Shown here piece after piece: positions 25,883 to 37,420 of a stretch of 64,000 nucleotides of DNA. Location of the stretch: contig WBMV01006289.1 in assembly GCA_013396655.1 (NCBI GenBank), forward strand, positions 2,373,160 through 2,437,159. The letters are read 5' to 3'. The notes beneath the pieces were generated by a model, which ran no database searches, was not told the origin of the DNA, and saw nothing but the letters and a program-made list of their open reading frames with translations. Numbering within the stretch: position 1 is the stretch's first letter; every line of letters begins with the position of its first letter. Made by a program: the position numbers and the translations under genes. This DNA is from Campylorhamphus procurvoides. Taxonomy: Eukaryota; Chordata; Aves; Passeriformes; Dendrocolaptidae.

Positions 25883-28800
25883 AACATACACAGGTAGGGC
25901 ACCATAGTTATATTTCAGTACTCTGAGAAGTTATTATGTGGTATTTAAGAAAAAAACACAATTCACAGACATGCTATGAAAAAATAAGGTAGATCTTGTT
26001 AATGTTGCTTAAATAAGAATGTTTTTGACTTGTAGCATTTCCCTAAATCAAGTTACCATTCTTTAATTCTTGATATCAGGTGAAAAAAGAAAAAACTTGT
26101 TCTTGAAATCTGATTAATAGAATTTCAACTATATAAACCATTGGGCTCAGTGACAGTAACAGTGAAAGAAGGTAAAATTGTCTGCAGTTAATTAAGCTAC
26201 TTTTCAAATTAATAAGGTAGTAAAGAAATACATACATATATAACACTTACTGAATAAATAACAGTAGCAAGACCATTTTCAATTTTTTTCCTTTAATAGG
26301 AATTTTTTTTATACCTTTTATAATATTTTACTGATCTTTTAGAAGTATTGTATTGTTTTTATAAACAATTAGTATAACTATCAGAAGCAGTGGAAATTCC
26401 ATATCCTGTCTAGAGAAACCACTTAAACTGCATGAAGCAACAGTCTTTGTAATGAAAGTAGCTGTAGAGGAGAAAAATACATGCAAACTGAATTTCATGT
26501 CAAACCAGAAGCTCTTAGCATGTTTTTGCTGGGCTGAGATGATAAGAGGATGCTATTACTGACATAGAATGAAATATACTGAGAAAAAATTACGGATACC
26601 TGAACTGATGAGAAGAAGAAATTCCAAAGAATGAAAAATTCACCAAATCCAAAAATGTAAAGTTTTGACCCCTACTGACCTCAACAGGTTGTTAATTAGC
26701 AGAGGATTTAACACCCTTTTCATGTGGTGGCAATCACTAGAAAATAATGTGCATGCATCAAAGAACTTCAGGGTCTTCTAACAAAAGATTAAATGGAAAG
26801 ATTTTGTGGATTATGAAAGTGGAATCTGAAAGGGATACTACACTGTCCAGTTTGTGATTTCAAACAAATTATCAATACCTTAGAAAATAAAATATTCTGA
26901 GAAGAAGACTTGAAGTAGAAAATTTTTAAAAGAAAATTATTTCTCTATTGTATTCATTTTTGACTTCTGTGTCTTTAACAATTTAGAGCAAGACTTATTA
27001 GAGAAAAATCTGGACACATTTTAAAATATTGCCAGTTTCTTATAAGATAGTAAGGATTTTTATTTTAATCCCTTTTTCAAAAGGGCTTTAGACATTTTCA
27101 TTCCAATTATAAATGACTATGGGTCACAGGTCATTGAGTAGTCTTCATAGACTCATGACCTAAGATGAATACTGTAAAACAAGCCAATAAACAAAAGGAG
27201 AATCCCTCTATTCTTTCCATTCTGGACGTGTTTTGGGCTGGTAAAGGCTGATGAGGGTTGAACTGTGTTTTGTATCAGAGCACCTGTGAGGAGTCAGCAG
27301 CAACCTACAGCACTGTGGCTGTTGGGGTGCCCTGGGAATGCTGATTGGGAATGGGGCAGCTGAGGGAGGGATCCCCCTGGCCCAGCACTGCCTTCAGCCA
27401 CGTAGGCACAGCCCCCAGAGATCCCATGGGTGTCAGGGAGCACTCAGGAGCGAGCCCCTTGGTGACACTGTGACATGAGTGAGAACAAGCTGAGTGGCCA
27501 GTCAGTGTTTTCTGGGCCATTGAATGGACCACAGCAGTCCAAAGCTTAAATTACAACACAGTTCTGTTTTGGCTGACAAGGCTCAAAACCACACCAGCAG
27601 AGGCAAGCATAAATTTTTGTGATGACTGCTGCTATATAAATGTTTCTAATATTTTTCAATGCAATGTGACTTCAATCAAAGATGTATTGCTTTCCTTAAA
27701 AGGGTTGGTTGCTTCTTAATTCTGAAAATGTGGCTAACATTTTGAATATACCTGCTGCAAAATAGAACTGACTTTCTTTCATGATGCATAAAGTACTTCA
27801 TACTTCTGTAACATGTTCATAACTTTTGTTCTGATTTGGGCCCCTGAGACCATGTTGGGTACTGAAGTGTTGCCTCCTCACGGTGCTGGTTTGCAGGTGA
27901 CCAAGAGGGTGCAGAGGGAGGGCTGTGTCCCTCCTGGGTTGCTCTGCGTCACAACCCGTGCAGCAGTGAAGCTCAGCCAAGTGGAGAATGTGAGGAAACT
28001 GAAACCCTGTAAATTCGGCCAAGAAGCATGTGGCTTTCACTGCTCTTATAATTGCAAATGCCAGAAACTTCTGCAAGTCAGCTGTCCACTGGGGAAACTT
28101 ATGCATAGCCCTGCCCTCATCCAAACCTGTGATCTACAGCTGGAAGCCGTGGGTTGATAAGCACTTTTCTCCTGTTGCAAAGACTCTCTTTAACTTCAAT
28201 ATCCAGGCAGATATCTGAGCCATGAAACAAATTAAATTTTTGATTTGTCTAGTCACTTGTAGGTAGGGAGTTCTGCAGGTTGGTTGTTTTGTAAAAATGT
28301 CTCTCTCTCTTTGTAACCTAAACATGTAACTTTTGTAACTTCAGTTTAATCAAAAGTACTTGTTTTTATAGGATGATAAATGCCAATTACAGCACTTCTG
28401 CTGCTTACTTTTACTTCATCCATGTCTAGTTTCATCTTATCAAGTCCTTTTTCTTTTGCTCTTTCTGTATTAGGAATTTGGCATATTTAAGAATTCACAA
28501 CGGGCAGGTTATGGAGTAAATTGTATCACGAAGGGGGAGCAGTGGCAATTTCAGCTGTGATTTTCAGCGGTGTGTTCATAGTTGCGCTCATCAAAAGGAG
28601 CCCACGCTTTGACTCATACTAAGGTTAGTCTCATAGGGCTGACAGCTGAGAAAAATACTGTTCAGATAAATTGCCTGAATTGGACCTGGAAGTTTCTGAG
28701 AGATAATAAACAGGAAGCTGTGCAACTTTCAGACTCATTTTATAATAGAGCTGTGATTGAAGTACAAAGGCACTCTCTCTGTTGTGAATTCAATCTCCTA

Positions 28801-29143
28801 ATACCTGTGGTAGATTCTGTATTTTCAAAGGGATTTTTAATTCTTAATTTTACTCTAATGCTGATTAGGACTTGTTCTATTGGTAAATTTGGTTTGTGTC
28901 TCTCACCTATTCAACTAATGCATAAACTGAAGCCTCCTGTCAATACCTAGGTTTGCAAAAGTACACTATGTTACCCACTTAATTCCCTGATTTTTGGAAC
29001 ATAACCCAATTCAGCTTAGGACTTTATATGTTAATAGATAAAAAGAAAATTAAAAGATCCAGTCTTCTTAAGAGCAAATTAGCAAAATGGGCTCTAATCA
29101 TATCTAGCTGTATATGAGACAAGCTATTGATAGGCTAAACAAT
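25883..29143. other. AT-rich stretch with two GC-richer patches
   Basis: 26-27.2 kb is AT-rich and featureless. A G/C-richer patch at about 27230-27540 and another at about 27850-28150 carry overlapping open frames on both strands (plus 27813-28157, 114 codons; minus 27798-28124, 108 codons). Neither frame shows a recognisable domain or splice structure. They could be diverged repeats or retroposed fragments, and I could not assign them. Confidence 0.4.
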
Positions 29144-29151
29144 GAATAAGT

Positions 29152-29175
29152 ATAAGTACTTATATAAGTACTTAT
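29152..29175. repeat. Perfect 24-bp AT-rich palindrome
   Basis: The sequence centred between 29163 and 29164 reads identically on both strands for 24 bases (core aagtacttatataagtactt). A further aataagtact copy follows at about 29181-29190. It can extrude as a cruciform. It looks like local sequence evolution rather than a named element. Confidence 0.9.
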
Positions 29176-29190
29176 TCATAAATAAGTACT

Positions 29191-32100
29191 AATTTAACTC
29201 TTCTTTCTTCAGATAAGTAGAAAGTTTGCAGGAAGGGGTTGTATATGTCAACCAAAAGCATGATTGTCTTTCATTCTCTATTAGGCTTACTTCAGAATTC
29301 TGATTAAATACTGCCTGTCAGTTATCTCTCTTCCTAATTAGATAAACGTCTCAACTGAAATTCTAGGAGGGCCAGACTTAAATTCTGTTTCCAGAAAAGC
29401 TCACATAAGCAACTTTGACATTTGCTTTCTGCAAGTGTTCATGCCAGCAGTTGATTATTTGAATACTGTTGGAAAACAAGCAAATTCAAATGAGTATTCA
29501 TGAAAGGTGTTCCTCTCTCAGATTTAGGAGAGCACAGAGATGTGTTTTGTTGGACTTTCAACTCCACACTTTCAGCTGTGTTTCCAGCAAAAGCTGTATT
29601 AGTCTATACTGGATTAAACCTCCCTCTTTTTTATCTAAGACAATGGTTCTGTAAATACCTCGAACTACTCCAGTCCTGCCTCACTGCAGGGCAGTAGCAC
29701 ACTTTCCAGTTGAAATATGTAACTGGGGATGGGAGAGCATCATTTTAGAGTAGTGCAAATCAACCATGATCACAACCACTAAAGTATCGTAAAAAAAATA
29801 AAAGTATTAAATTAAAGTATTGTAAACAAAATCAGGTAAATTCTTTTTCACGTGATTTCCTACCACTTGAAATCTTAAATCTAGAGGAATATTTCTTAAG
29901 AGTTCTCTTATTTTTCTCAAGACTCGGTAAAATTAGATTCTTTTCACTCTTTAAAGGTCGCAGCATTTTTTGTTGACAATAAGTAAAATTCAGAAGTGCT
30001 ATCTAAAAATACTCAAAACTGCTGTATGAATTTTTAAGATTCACATTCTTGGAACTAATTCCCTATTTCAGTGCTTGCTGTTTGTTTTAAATCCCTTCTC
30101 TTAGCAAACAGGAATGCAGTTTGCTGCAATAACTAAAATCCACAGGCACTGAGGCATGCACTACCTGGTATTGCTTAGAATAAAGATGGTGGCCACAAAC
30201 ATGTTCATATGTTCTATTGGCTTCCCTTTTTCCTTGGCCACTAGATCAAATATGTCTGAAACAGTGTGTGTTGAAGAGAGGTGAAACGCTTTCCATATCC
30301 AATAAGAATATAAAAGCATTAATATGTCTATGCTAAAAGATTCTATGAAATCCTGATCCTCTCTTGCAAAACAGTTCTGCAGAATTCAATATTGAAATTA
30401 CTATGAAATGTAGATTCAGTTCATTTATGAGACTGTGAACCATTTCAAGGTCTTTCTCTTGAAGGCAGAAGTTTTCATAAGTTTGCATTCTCTTTTTCTG
30501 TAAGGGAATATGGGGGGAGTGAAGAAGGTATTTCACTGTTTTTTAGAAGTTGAGTCATGGAAAGCGTAATGGATCAACAGAAATAAAAGTGTGGGGAAGA
30601 TGCTGATGCATAATAATCCTACTCTTCTACTGCTTCTGCTAATTCCAAACTTACCCCCTGCTTATCACATGGTGGGAGCTATTCTCATTATTATTTTCCT
30701 TAATGCTGTTCATGTTCAAAGTTAAGTTAGCACTGTGCATCCCATTTATCACAAGCTCAGTATGGAAAAGCCATATGGTGATCAAGGCTGGGAATTATGC
30801 CCCAAGTTTCACACTAAATGCACTTATATTGTCTTATGGCTACTTACGCTTGGTGCCCATCTGTTAGGATGGCAGGGGGCCCACTGCGAAGTTGGCCAGA
30901 CAATTGCCCTTGAGGATAGTTGCCAGACAATGTTTGAGCTTCGGTGGGCAACATAGCAATGGAAAAACCATCATTTTTGCTTAAACTGCCTCCTTATGCC
31001 AACAATGGCAACTTATACATGGTTATAGTTTCTACTTCACACAGAAAATACATGAAATAAAAATGTGGAAATGATTTCTGCCTCTTGCAGAGATACAGGT
31101 TATACTGCAGTGAGCAGATGTAAAAATCATCAAGGAGTAATGTTTCAAGTCAGACTGCAGCAGACTAAAATTACAAATGTACAATATGCAAGAGATTTCA
31201 CATCAAGTAGGAAACTAGAAAACAGGCTGATGTAACATCTGTGGCAAAACTAAAGATGTAAGCTCTAAATATGCTTGAGGAATTTAACACTCATCTTCAG
31301 AGAGAGAAGATTGTATGATTCAGGTTGGTATTCACCATGAGGAAGGCAGAATGATCTTTGCTAATTTCAGACAAGCAAACATATTTTGCTTCATAATGAA
31401 GCTCAGGAATGAAAGTATTATTTTGGGGAAAAAAATCCTTACATCTTTGTAATTGAAAACAAATTTGAACTTTGAAGACAGTGCATGAAAATAAATGTAG
31501 GGAAAGAAAGTAAGGAATAAAAGTACACGTGACATAGCAAATGAGTTTTGCAGGATATAGAAGTAAAGGTTAAGCTTAGAAAAGAGGAAGAAGGAATTGG
31601 GCAGCATTGAGAGAAGGTATCAGAAGGAGGGAGAAGTGAAGAAGGCAGGGAGGTTTATTTCAGTTTCAAAAAATACATTGTAGACAAAGTCTTAGGTTTA
31701 GACTTGAAATCGACTACATTGAAGATAAAAGCAGACAGTCATGACTCCAGGAAGGAGAGGGAAAACATAAGCAGGAAAAGGCATTCAGTTTAAGAAAGAA
31801 AAATAAGCTTTCATGTGAAGGGGAGCTGGGAAAAAAAAATTAAAAGCCGGTGGTAGCAATGAAGTTTAGCTTTTCCATTGAGTTGTGTGGACTAGGCCTT
31901 AGTAGCTCTGAAGCCTTGAGAAAAAAATAATTCTGCTTCTTATAGAGTTCTTTCTGGTTCTGGACAGCTCTCCTGTAGCTAGAAGGTCTACTCTGCCAGA
32001 ATATCATCTCTATATAAAAATTATGATTCTTTTATTGCTTCAATAACACTGATTTCTGTACTTGTAACTTTTCATGGGGCTTTATATCCTCATTTGAAAA

Positions 32101-33165
32101 ATCAAATTCAGTAGAATGTGTTCCTGAAAAGTATCAATAACTTGACATTAAGACTTCTCATAGCAGTCTAAGAGTTTTGGTGGAGATTGTACTGAAAAAG
32201 ATCTTTGTGTCCATATGGACAAAAGTAATGAAGCACACACTTTGGTGGTCACAACAATTGCTTATGATGGAGAAAGTTGCATGCAAGGTCTTGTACCTGA
32301 TTCATTCCAGGTCATATTGGTTTTGCCAGGCAAGTGGACCTGGTCTCTAGATTTTCTGGAGAAAATGGTCACCTTTTCCATTATCTTGTTTTCATCTTGT
32401 CCAGGATCACTGGAACATAATATTAAAAACCAAACAAAACAACCTATAAAAAATTCCAGGCTCACAGGTTAAAGCAGCCATTTTCTGTCAATCTTTAGTT
32501 AAGAATAAGAAATTACTGACTCTAGAACCCCAGAAGGGTCCAGTGGGTGAACCTGGCTGTAGATCCGTTGTCAAAATTCCCATTGGGTAAAAAGGATGAA
32601 GGTCTAATTTCTGCCATGAAGATGTTACTAAACACCTTGAACCTTCTTCAGTCTGAGAGGGAATAACATCTGCTGTTGAACTAGTTGGCTAAGGAAAGGC
32701 TTGAAAGGAAATTCTTCATAGTGAATTTGGTCACTTTTATACCCTGTTTCTGAAATTCATTTAATAAATGCATATTTTATAAAATAATCTTGCAAGATAT
32801 TAACTGTAGTGTTTTCCAGGAGATTAGGTCAAACATGCTAAATGATAATGGAATTGCTGTATTAAGCCAATAGGGATTTTTAGAATCATATTTTTGTAAG
32901 ACAGCACTCTGTAAATAAGCTTGGTTGCTTTTTCTTGGCTTTATGGCATTTTGTAGCAATCACAAGTCTGAGAAGTTAAAGATGAAGTTCTGTAATGTTT
33001 AATATGTCTTTTGGCTGTGTAACATTCATAAAGAGAAGTTGTCCAGATTCACACTGACTTTCTAGGAGGTTTTTCATATGTGAACATCTATGATTAAACA
33101 CGCTATAACCCACTTATGCTGTTCATTCTGGACCTGAACCTTAGCAAAATCTTCTGTCTTTTCAG
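29191..33165. other. AT-rich non-coding stretch
   Basis: This contains a 13-14-bp direct repeat (gttggccagacaat at 30891-30904, gttgccagacaat at 30919-30931) and purine-rich DNA at about 31560-31680. Open frames are at most 91 codons without recognised products. If the downstream exon candidate is real, part of this could be its upstream intron. Confidence 0.5.
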
Positions 33166-33424
33166 GTTCCCTGAAAAAATTGTAACACAGTACCTGTTAG
33201 AAATGAGAGGTAATTTAAGCAAAATACTTTCAATTGTAACAGATGGGCCTCTCAAAACCAACTATATGAAACTAGTATATTTTGCATGTTTTGTTCCTGA
33301 AGGGACAGCATTTTATCTAACCATCATAGCTCTTATTTGCATATTGTGTTTCATTTGTTTCACGACCACATTAATTAGAAGAAAATGCTATCTTGCTGCA
33401 CATGACATTTCAGTTCCTGAATGA
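33166..33424 (+). CDS. Candidate terminal exon of an unrecognised single-pass membrane protein
   Basis: A good 3' splice acceptor (cttctgtcttttcag, AG at 33164-33165) precedes an open frame of 85 residues ending in TGA at 33422-33424. One base belongs to the split first codon, so the frame starts at 33167. Residues about 48-70 form a strongly hydrophobic segment (core FYLTIIALICILCFICF). It is followed directly by Arg-Arg-Lys and a 15-residue tail, as in a type I membrane protein with its C-terminus in the cytosol. An N-glycosylation sequon (Asn-Leu-Ser) lies at residues 16-18, on the predicted outer side. The frame can also be read from an upstream ATG at 33116, which would cross the acceptor. 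I do not recognise the protein and found no upstream exon. A chance AT-rich, hydrophobic frame or a decayed exon is possible. The splice signal, the membrane span with positive-inside rule and the stop position are seen; the gene assignment is inference. Confidence 0.3.
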
Positions 33425-35439
33425 ACATGGACAAGAGCTTTAGGCAAGTTGCATTAATTTGGTCTGTATAGAAATTAATAACAACTGTACTTCAAACTTT
33501 TCCTTCAAAAATGATAATTTGAATATTTATGCATAAGAAAAGGCCATTCCTGACCCGTGGACAAGAGATTATTTTGTTGGCTTATCCACAAGAAAATATT
33601 TATGTTGATAATCCATTACATGAGTGATTTTTGAAACAGAAACAGAGCACACTCTTCTTACATAGCCTTGATAACAAATTTGTTTCCTAGATATTTGATT
33701 ATGATTTGAGAGGCTACTCTTGATCTTGGAAAGGAAATGCCAAATATTCATTTCTAGAGAAGTTCTAGATATAAAAAGAATACTCTCTAATGAAAACCCA
33801 AATGCTGGGTTATGAGTCATGTAATGACCAAAGGAAAAGAAGATATGGAAGAAGGTTGTTGTAATTAAGAAATATTTGAGGCCTGAAGCGATTATACCAA
33901 GCTTAATCCAATATATTGCTACTGAAACTGCTTCCAAAACTACCTTTTGGATAGGTGTCCAATCCTGAAGAGAGCATTTCACTATGGACTGCCTCTTACT
34001 ACACTAGAAAAGTGCAACATTATAGATGTTCTATGTGCTAACACTTCAAAACCATCCTTGAAGGGGACATTCACATGGGTAGTGGAAACATACAAAAAGA
34101 TCTGTTTAGAATTAGAAATTTCATCATGTATACCTCATATCTGGAATGTGGACTTTTGAGTCTTAGAAGTTTTATTAGGCATTATTGATAAGCAAAGCAT
34201 GCTCAGAGAGCATATCTTCAACAAGAAGCCTTAAAAAGTCTGTAAAACTGTGTTTACATGAATATTTTTCTTTGAAGATATTGCAGTCTTGTGCTTTCCA
34301 TTGGAGGCAAAAAATCCTTTTCCCACTCCACCTTTCATGAGGTGCTTTACATTTGCAGACTGCATACCTTTTAATGTCAAGGAGACCTATCTGTGGCTTT
34401 CAGATTGTTTGGCTGGACCTAGGACTTAACATCCTGCTCTAAAATTTACAAGGTGGTTCATTCTTACGCACTTTACATTAAAAAAATTCTTATCTTTAAA
34501 GTCATTGGGATTAGTACATATAAATAGATTTTTTTATCATAGTTCTTATTTTAGCATTTTGTAGCATCTCTTTATGTTTTAATTTTATTTATAATATCTT
34601 ATTTCTGCCATTCATTTCTACAGGTATTTAAGAAATTAACTGTATTCTTCCAATGATCATGTCATTCTCAGAACCGTCTTTGAAAATATAGATTTCATTT
34701 TCACTTTGATTTTTCACTTCAACTTTTCATTAATATTTTCTCCTTTTTTTCCTCCTATCTTTTATTTCAACCGTATTTTCCTAGCAGTTCAGTAAATCAA
34801 GTTCCATTTCCAGCTGAACCTGAATGCTTTGGCTTTCAGATGGATTGCAAAGGACCCTCAAAGATGGAACAAACTGAGGTACAGGGAACAATATCTTTTT
34901 ACACTCCTTGCTGTACCTTCTCCTTCTCTTAATCTGAAGACACAATGTCTAAAATTGGATTAGGATAATAATAATTTAAAAAGCCCTATCCCCTTTCATG
35001 TTCTTTGCAACAATAATTTCTCTAAATAAACAAGATAAGCCATCATCCAAAGGAGGAGAGGTTAGGTTGATTTGGCAGTGATCCATCTTATGCACTTTAT
35101 TTTACCTATACAATCAGAAAGAAGGGCATCGGGTTATGACAGCTCAAATGAGGACAAAGTGTGATCTGTGACTGGAAATAGTTCCTGGGCAGCCCAGAGA
35201 GAAGCCTCAGACATTCACAGCCATCTGTTTCAACACTGAAATAAATGATACTGTATCTGCTTCTGCAACAGTTGCATGAATTCCATTTATTTAACCTGCA
35301 TGCATTTAATTCTTCCTATTTTTTTTCCCATTTCAGATTTCCCAGTACTTTTTTTGCAGATAATTAAATAGCTTACAACTCCAGTGTAGTAAATAATTTT
35401 GCACCCAGTCTGTCTAGATCAATGTTTAATCTTAGAAAA
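33425..35439. other. AT-rich stretch, possible 3' UTR of the exon candidate
   Basis: If 33166-33424 is a last exon, its 3' UTR would start here. A 137-codon minus-strand frame (33569-33982) and a 70-codon plus frame (33947-34159) are present, both unrecognised. Sequence from 34.2 to 35.4 kb is AT- and T-rich without a called feature. Confidence 0.35.
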
Positions 35440-36010
35440 TGGACTATATTGCAGTAGCCATTATGTTGTTAATGCAGGCAAATGATGTTTAAGGGAGCTG
35501 GGGTACCCCAGCAAATCTTTTATTCTGCAGCTCTTTTCTTACTTGCGTTTTGTTAATTTTTGAGTGCTGCTCATGAAGCCAGGAAAGCAGTAAAGCGTTT
35601 GAAAAGCATGAAATAAATTCAGTTCAGTGAGTGGGTAATTGTTCAAGGTCATCTGTTCGTTGTCTTTGTCTTGATTGTTTGAATTAGTAGCTAATAATGG
35701 GGCTGAACCGTGAATGAATTATTATCCATAGGGCATATTTTGGGGAGTGTCAGGAAATATTACAGGGTAATTAAGGTTATCCAATAGCAAGGCTGTGTTA
35801 CCAGCAGATGTCTAGTAATTACTGTGTTTAAAAAGTGTGGGGATTAAACTAAGATTATAGCTTTTATATTGTCTGCCTTTACAAGTCAGATTTGGAATTT
35901 ATTCAGTTTATTCTGCTGCCCCTTTCCTTTTGTTCTGATTCTGTCACTTAAATTCCAACTTAAACACAGGCCTTTCCTGGTGAATTAAAATAAACATCAG
36001 CAGATGGTAT
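35440..36010. promoter_or_regulatory. Possible conserved enhancer-like element
   Basis: This is complex, non-repetitive sequence dense in developmental transcription-factor motifs. It has a perfect extended nuclear-receptor half site TCAAGGTCA (35643-35651), homeobox cores at 35768-35774 (TAATTAA) and 35816-35821 (TAATTA), a CAGATG E-box at about 35805-35810, and a SOX-like ctttgtc near 35665. A 16-bp perfect palindrome lies at 35497-35512. No open frame of note crosses it. Such composition is typical of vertebrate conserved non-coding elements, but conservation itself was not tested. Confidence 0.35.
35497..35512. repeat. Perfect 16-bp palindrome
   Basis: gctggggtaccccagc is identical to its reverse complement. 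It is GC-rich, in contrast with the AT-rich surroundings, and sits in the enhancer-like block. It could be a dimer binding site or a hairpin stem. Confidence 0.9.
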
Positions 36011-36144
36011 GCAGTGCATGTGTATACAAAATAGCAGTGTGGTTATTGAGGACTACAAAGATAACTGCATTGATAAATACTTAGTGTTACTATTTATTTG
36101 TTAACAAGTTCTGATTCCAATCCAGGACTTGCACATTAGGCCTT

Positions 36145-36480
36145 TTAGGTCCTAAAATAGTGCAAGGAGTAGATTTTGTAAATATTTTTCAACACTGTAA
36201 CAGTATTTAATATGACAGGAGAGCTCAACTTTTCATTTAAATTTAATTTGTTGAGTTGGGCATCTTCATGCAAAACCAAAAGTCCTGAGTTCAAAGTTTT
36301 GCTGTTGTTACTGACCCCAAGCTGGCTTAGTGCTACCAGAGGCCAGGGAAGGGGGAGCATTTGTTTAGTCCCCGATCCAGCAAATTTGATTTTAGCAGAT
36401 GGGCTGGAGGGAGATAATGTAATGGACAAGTATCTGTGGCATCTGGAATGTCTGGATTTAGCATAGTTGACTGGCACTGG
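36145..36480. other. Stretch open on both strands, unassigned
   Basis: A 110-codon minus frame (36145-36477) and an 84-codon plus frame (36212-36466) overlap. Neither has a recognised domain. Overlapping opposite frames of similar length point to local stop-poor composition rather than a gene. Confidence 0.3.
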
Positions 36481-36839
36481 GGTGGGGGGGACGCCATGGA
36501 AGCTGTCTGTGCAGAGTGAGCCTTGGAGGTAATGAGAAACCTCTCAGTAGAAAAGGGTGATGGCTAGAAAATGTCAGGACACTGAGTGTTTATAGACATA
36601 AAAGAGGAAAAGTGGGAGGTCTGAGAAATGGAGGAGAGGTACAAAATGAACATGACAGGAAAGGGAAATCTGGGCAACAGTGAGTAAAGGCTTTTGAGTA
36701 AGCATTTATGTGCTTTCTGGGACCTCTTCAAAGAGGAGCACACCAGCAGATCAGTTGTTTTAGTTAATAATTTTAAAACAAAATTGGAATAAGAAGTTCA
36801 CTTTGCAAATTATAGGCAACATCCCAAAGTCTAAAGCTC

Positions 36840-37420
36840 TTTGATTCTGCCCTTCCACTCCTTTATTTAATTTTTTCATCTGACCAGTATTAAGCTTGAT
36901 AAGCTTCTTATTTATTTATTTTGCTTGTTGCTGGCAGTGCCAAGGGGATTACACAGAAGCACCATGGATTTGAAAGTCTAGCTATCATCTTAGTTATTTT
37001 TATTGGTATGTGGGTAGCAGCAGGTGAGTTAGCCTATGGCAAATGAAGCTGGTTCTTGCAGCTCACTCTGGCTGTAGCCATTTTAAGCCAATCACAGGGA
37101 TACCCACTGATGCACAACCCATAATTTCAGAAATTATTTTAGCCCCACTAGAAGGCATGCATTAATATTGCATCGACAGCTTCTTTGCCTTTAAAATGTG
37201 TGGTAAATGTTACCTGTTTATGACTAAAGATTGTGCTAATCCAAAAATACTAATTATGTGCTTTCATGAATGAGCAAACTAAAATAACCAACAGTAGCCT
37301 GGCCTGCCAACATGGGTAACTGGCTTACTGTGGACATACAGCGCTAGGATGAAACTTTGTGATGAACTGTATAGGATGTATGACACACATTAATTGTCTA
37401 AATTGCATGTGGGATCTTAT
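36840..37420. promoter_or_regulatory. Second possible conserved non-coding element cluster
   Basis: This is complex, non-repetitive sequence. An inverted repeat TGGCAGTGCCA lies at about 36932-36942, a CCAAT box (ccaatca) at 37088-37094, gcatgcattaatattgcat near 37155, and cacattaattgtc at about 37386-37398 (homeobox-like). No long open frame crosses it. Together with 35.4-36.0 kb it would form a cluster of regulatory elements. Evidence is motif content only. Confidence 0.3.

Noticed and set aside
27798..28157. Opposing 108- and 114-codon frames
   Set aside because: Equal openness on both strands, no domains and no splice sites indicate a stop-poor GC-richer patch rather than a gene.
36932..36943. 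NFI palindrome
   Set aside because: The half sites TGGC/GCCA are only 3 bases apart instead of the 5 in the canonical site, so it is recorded only as an inverted repeat.
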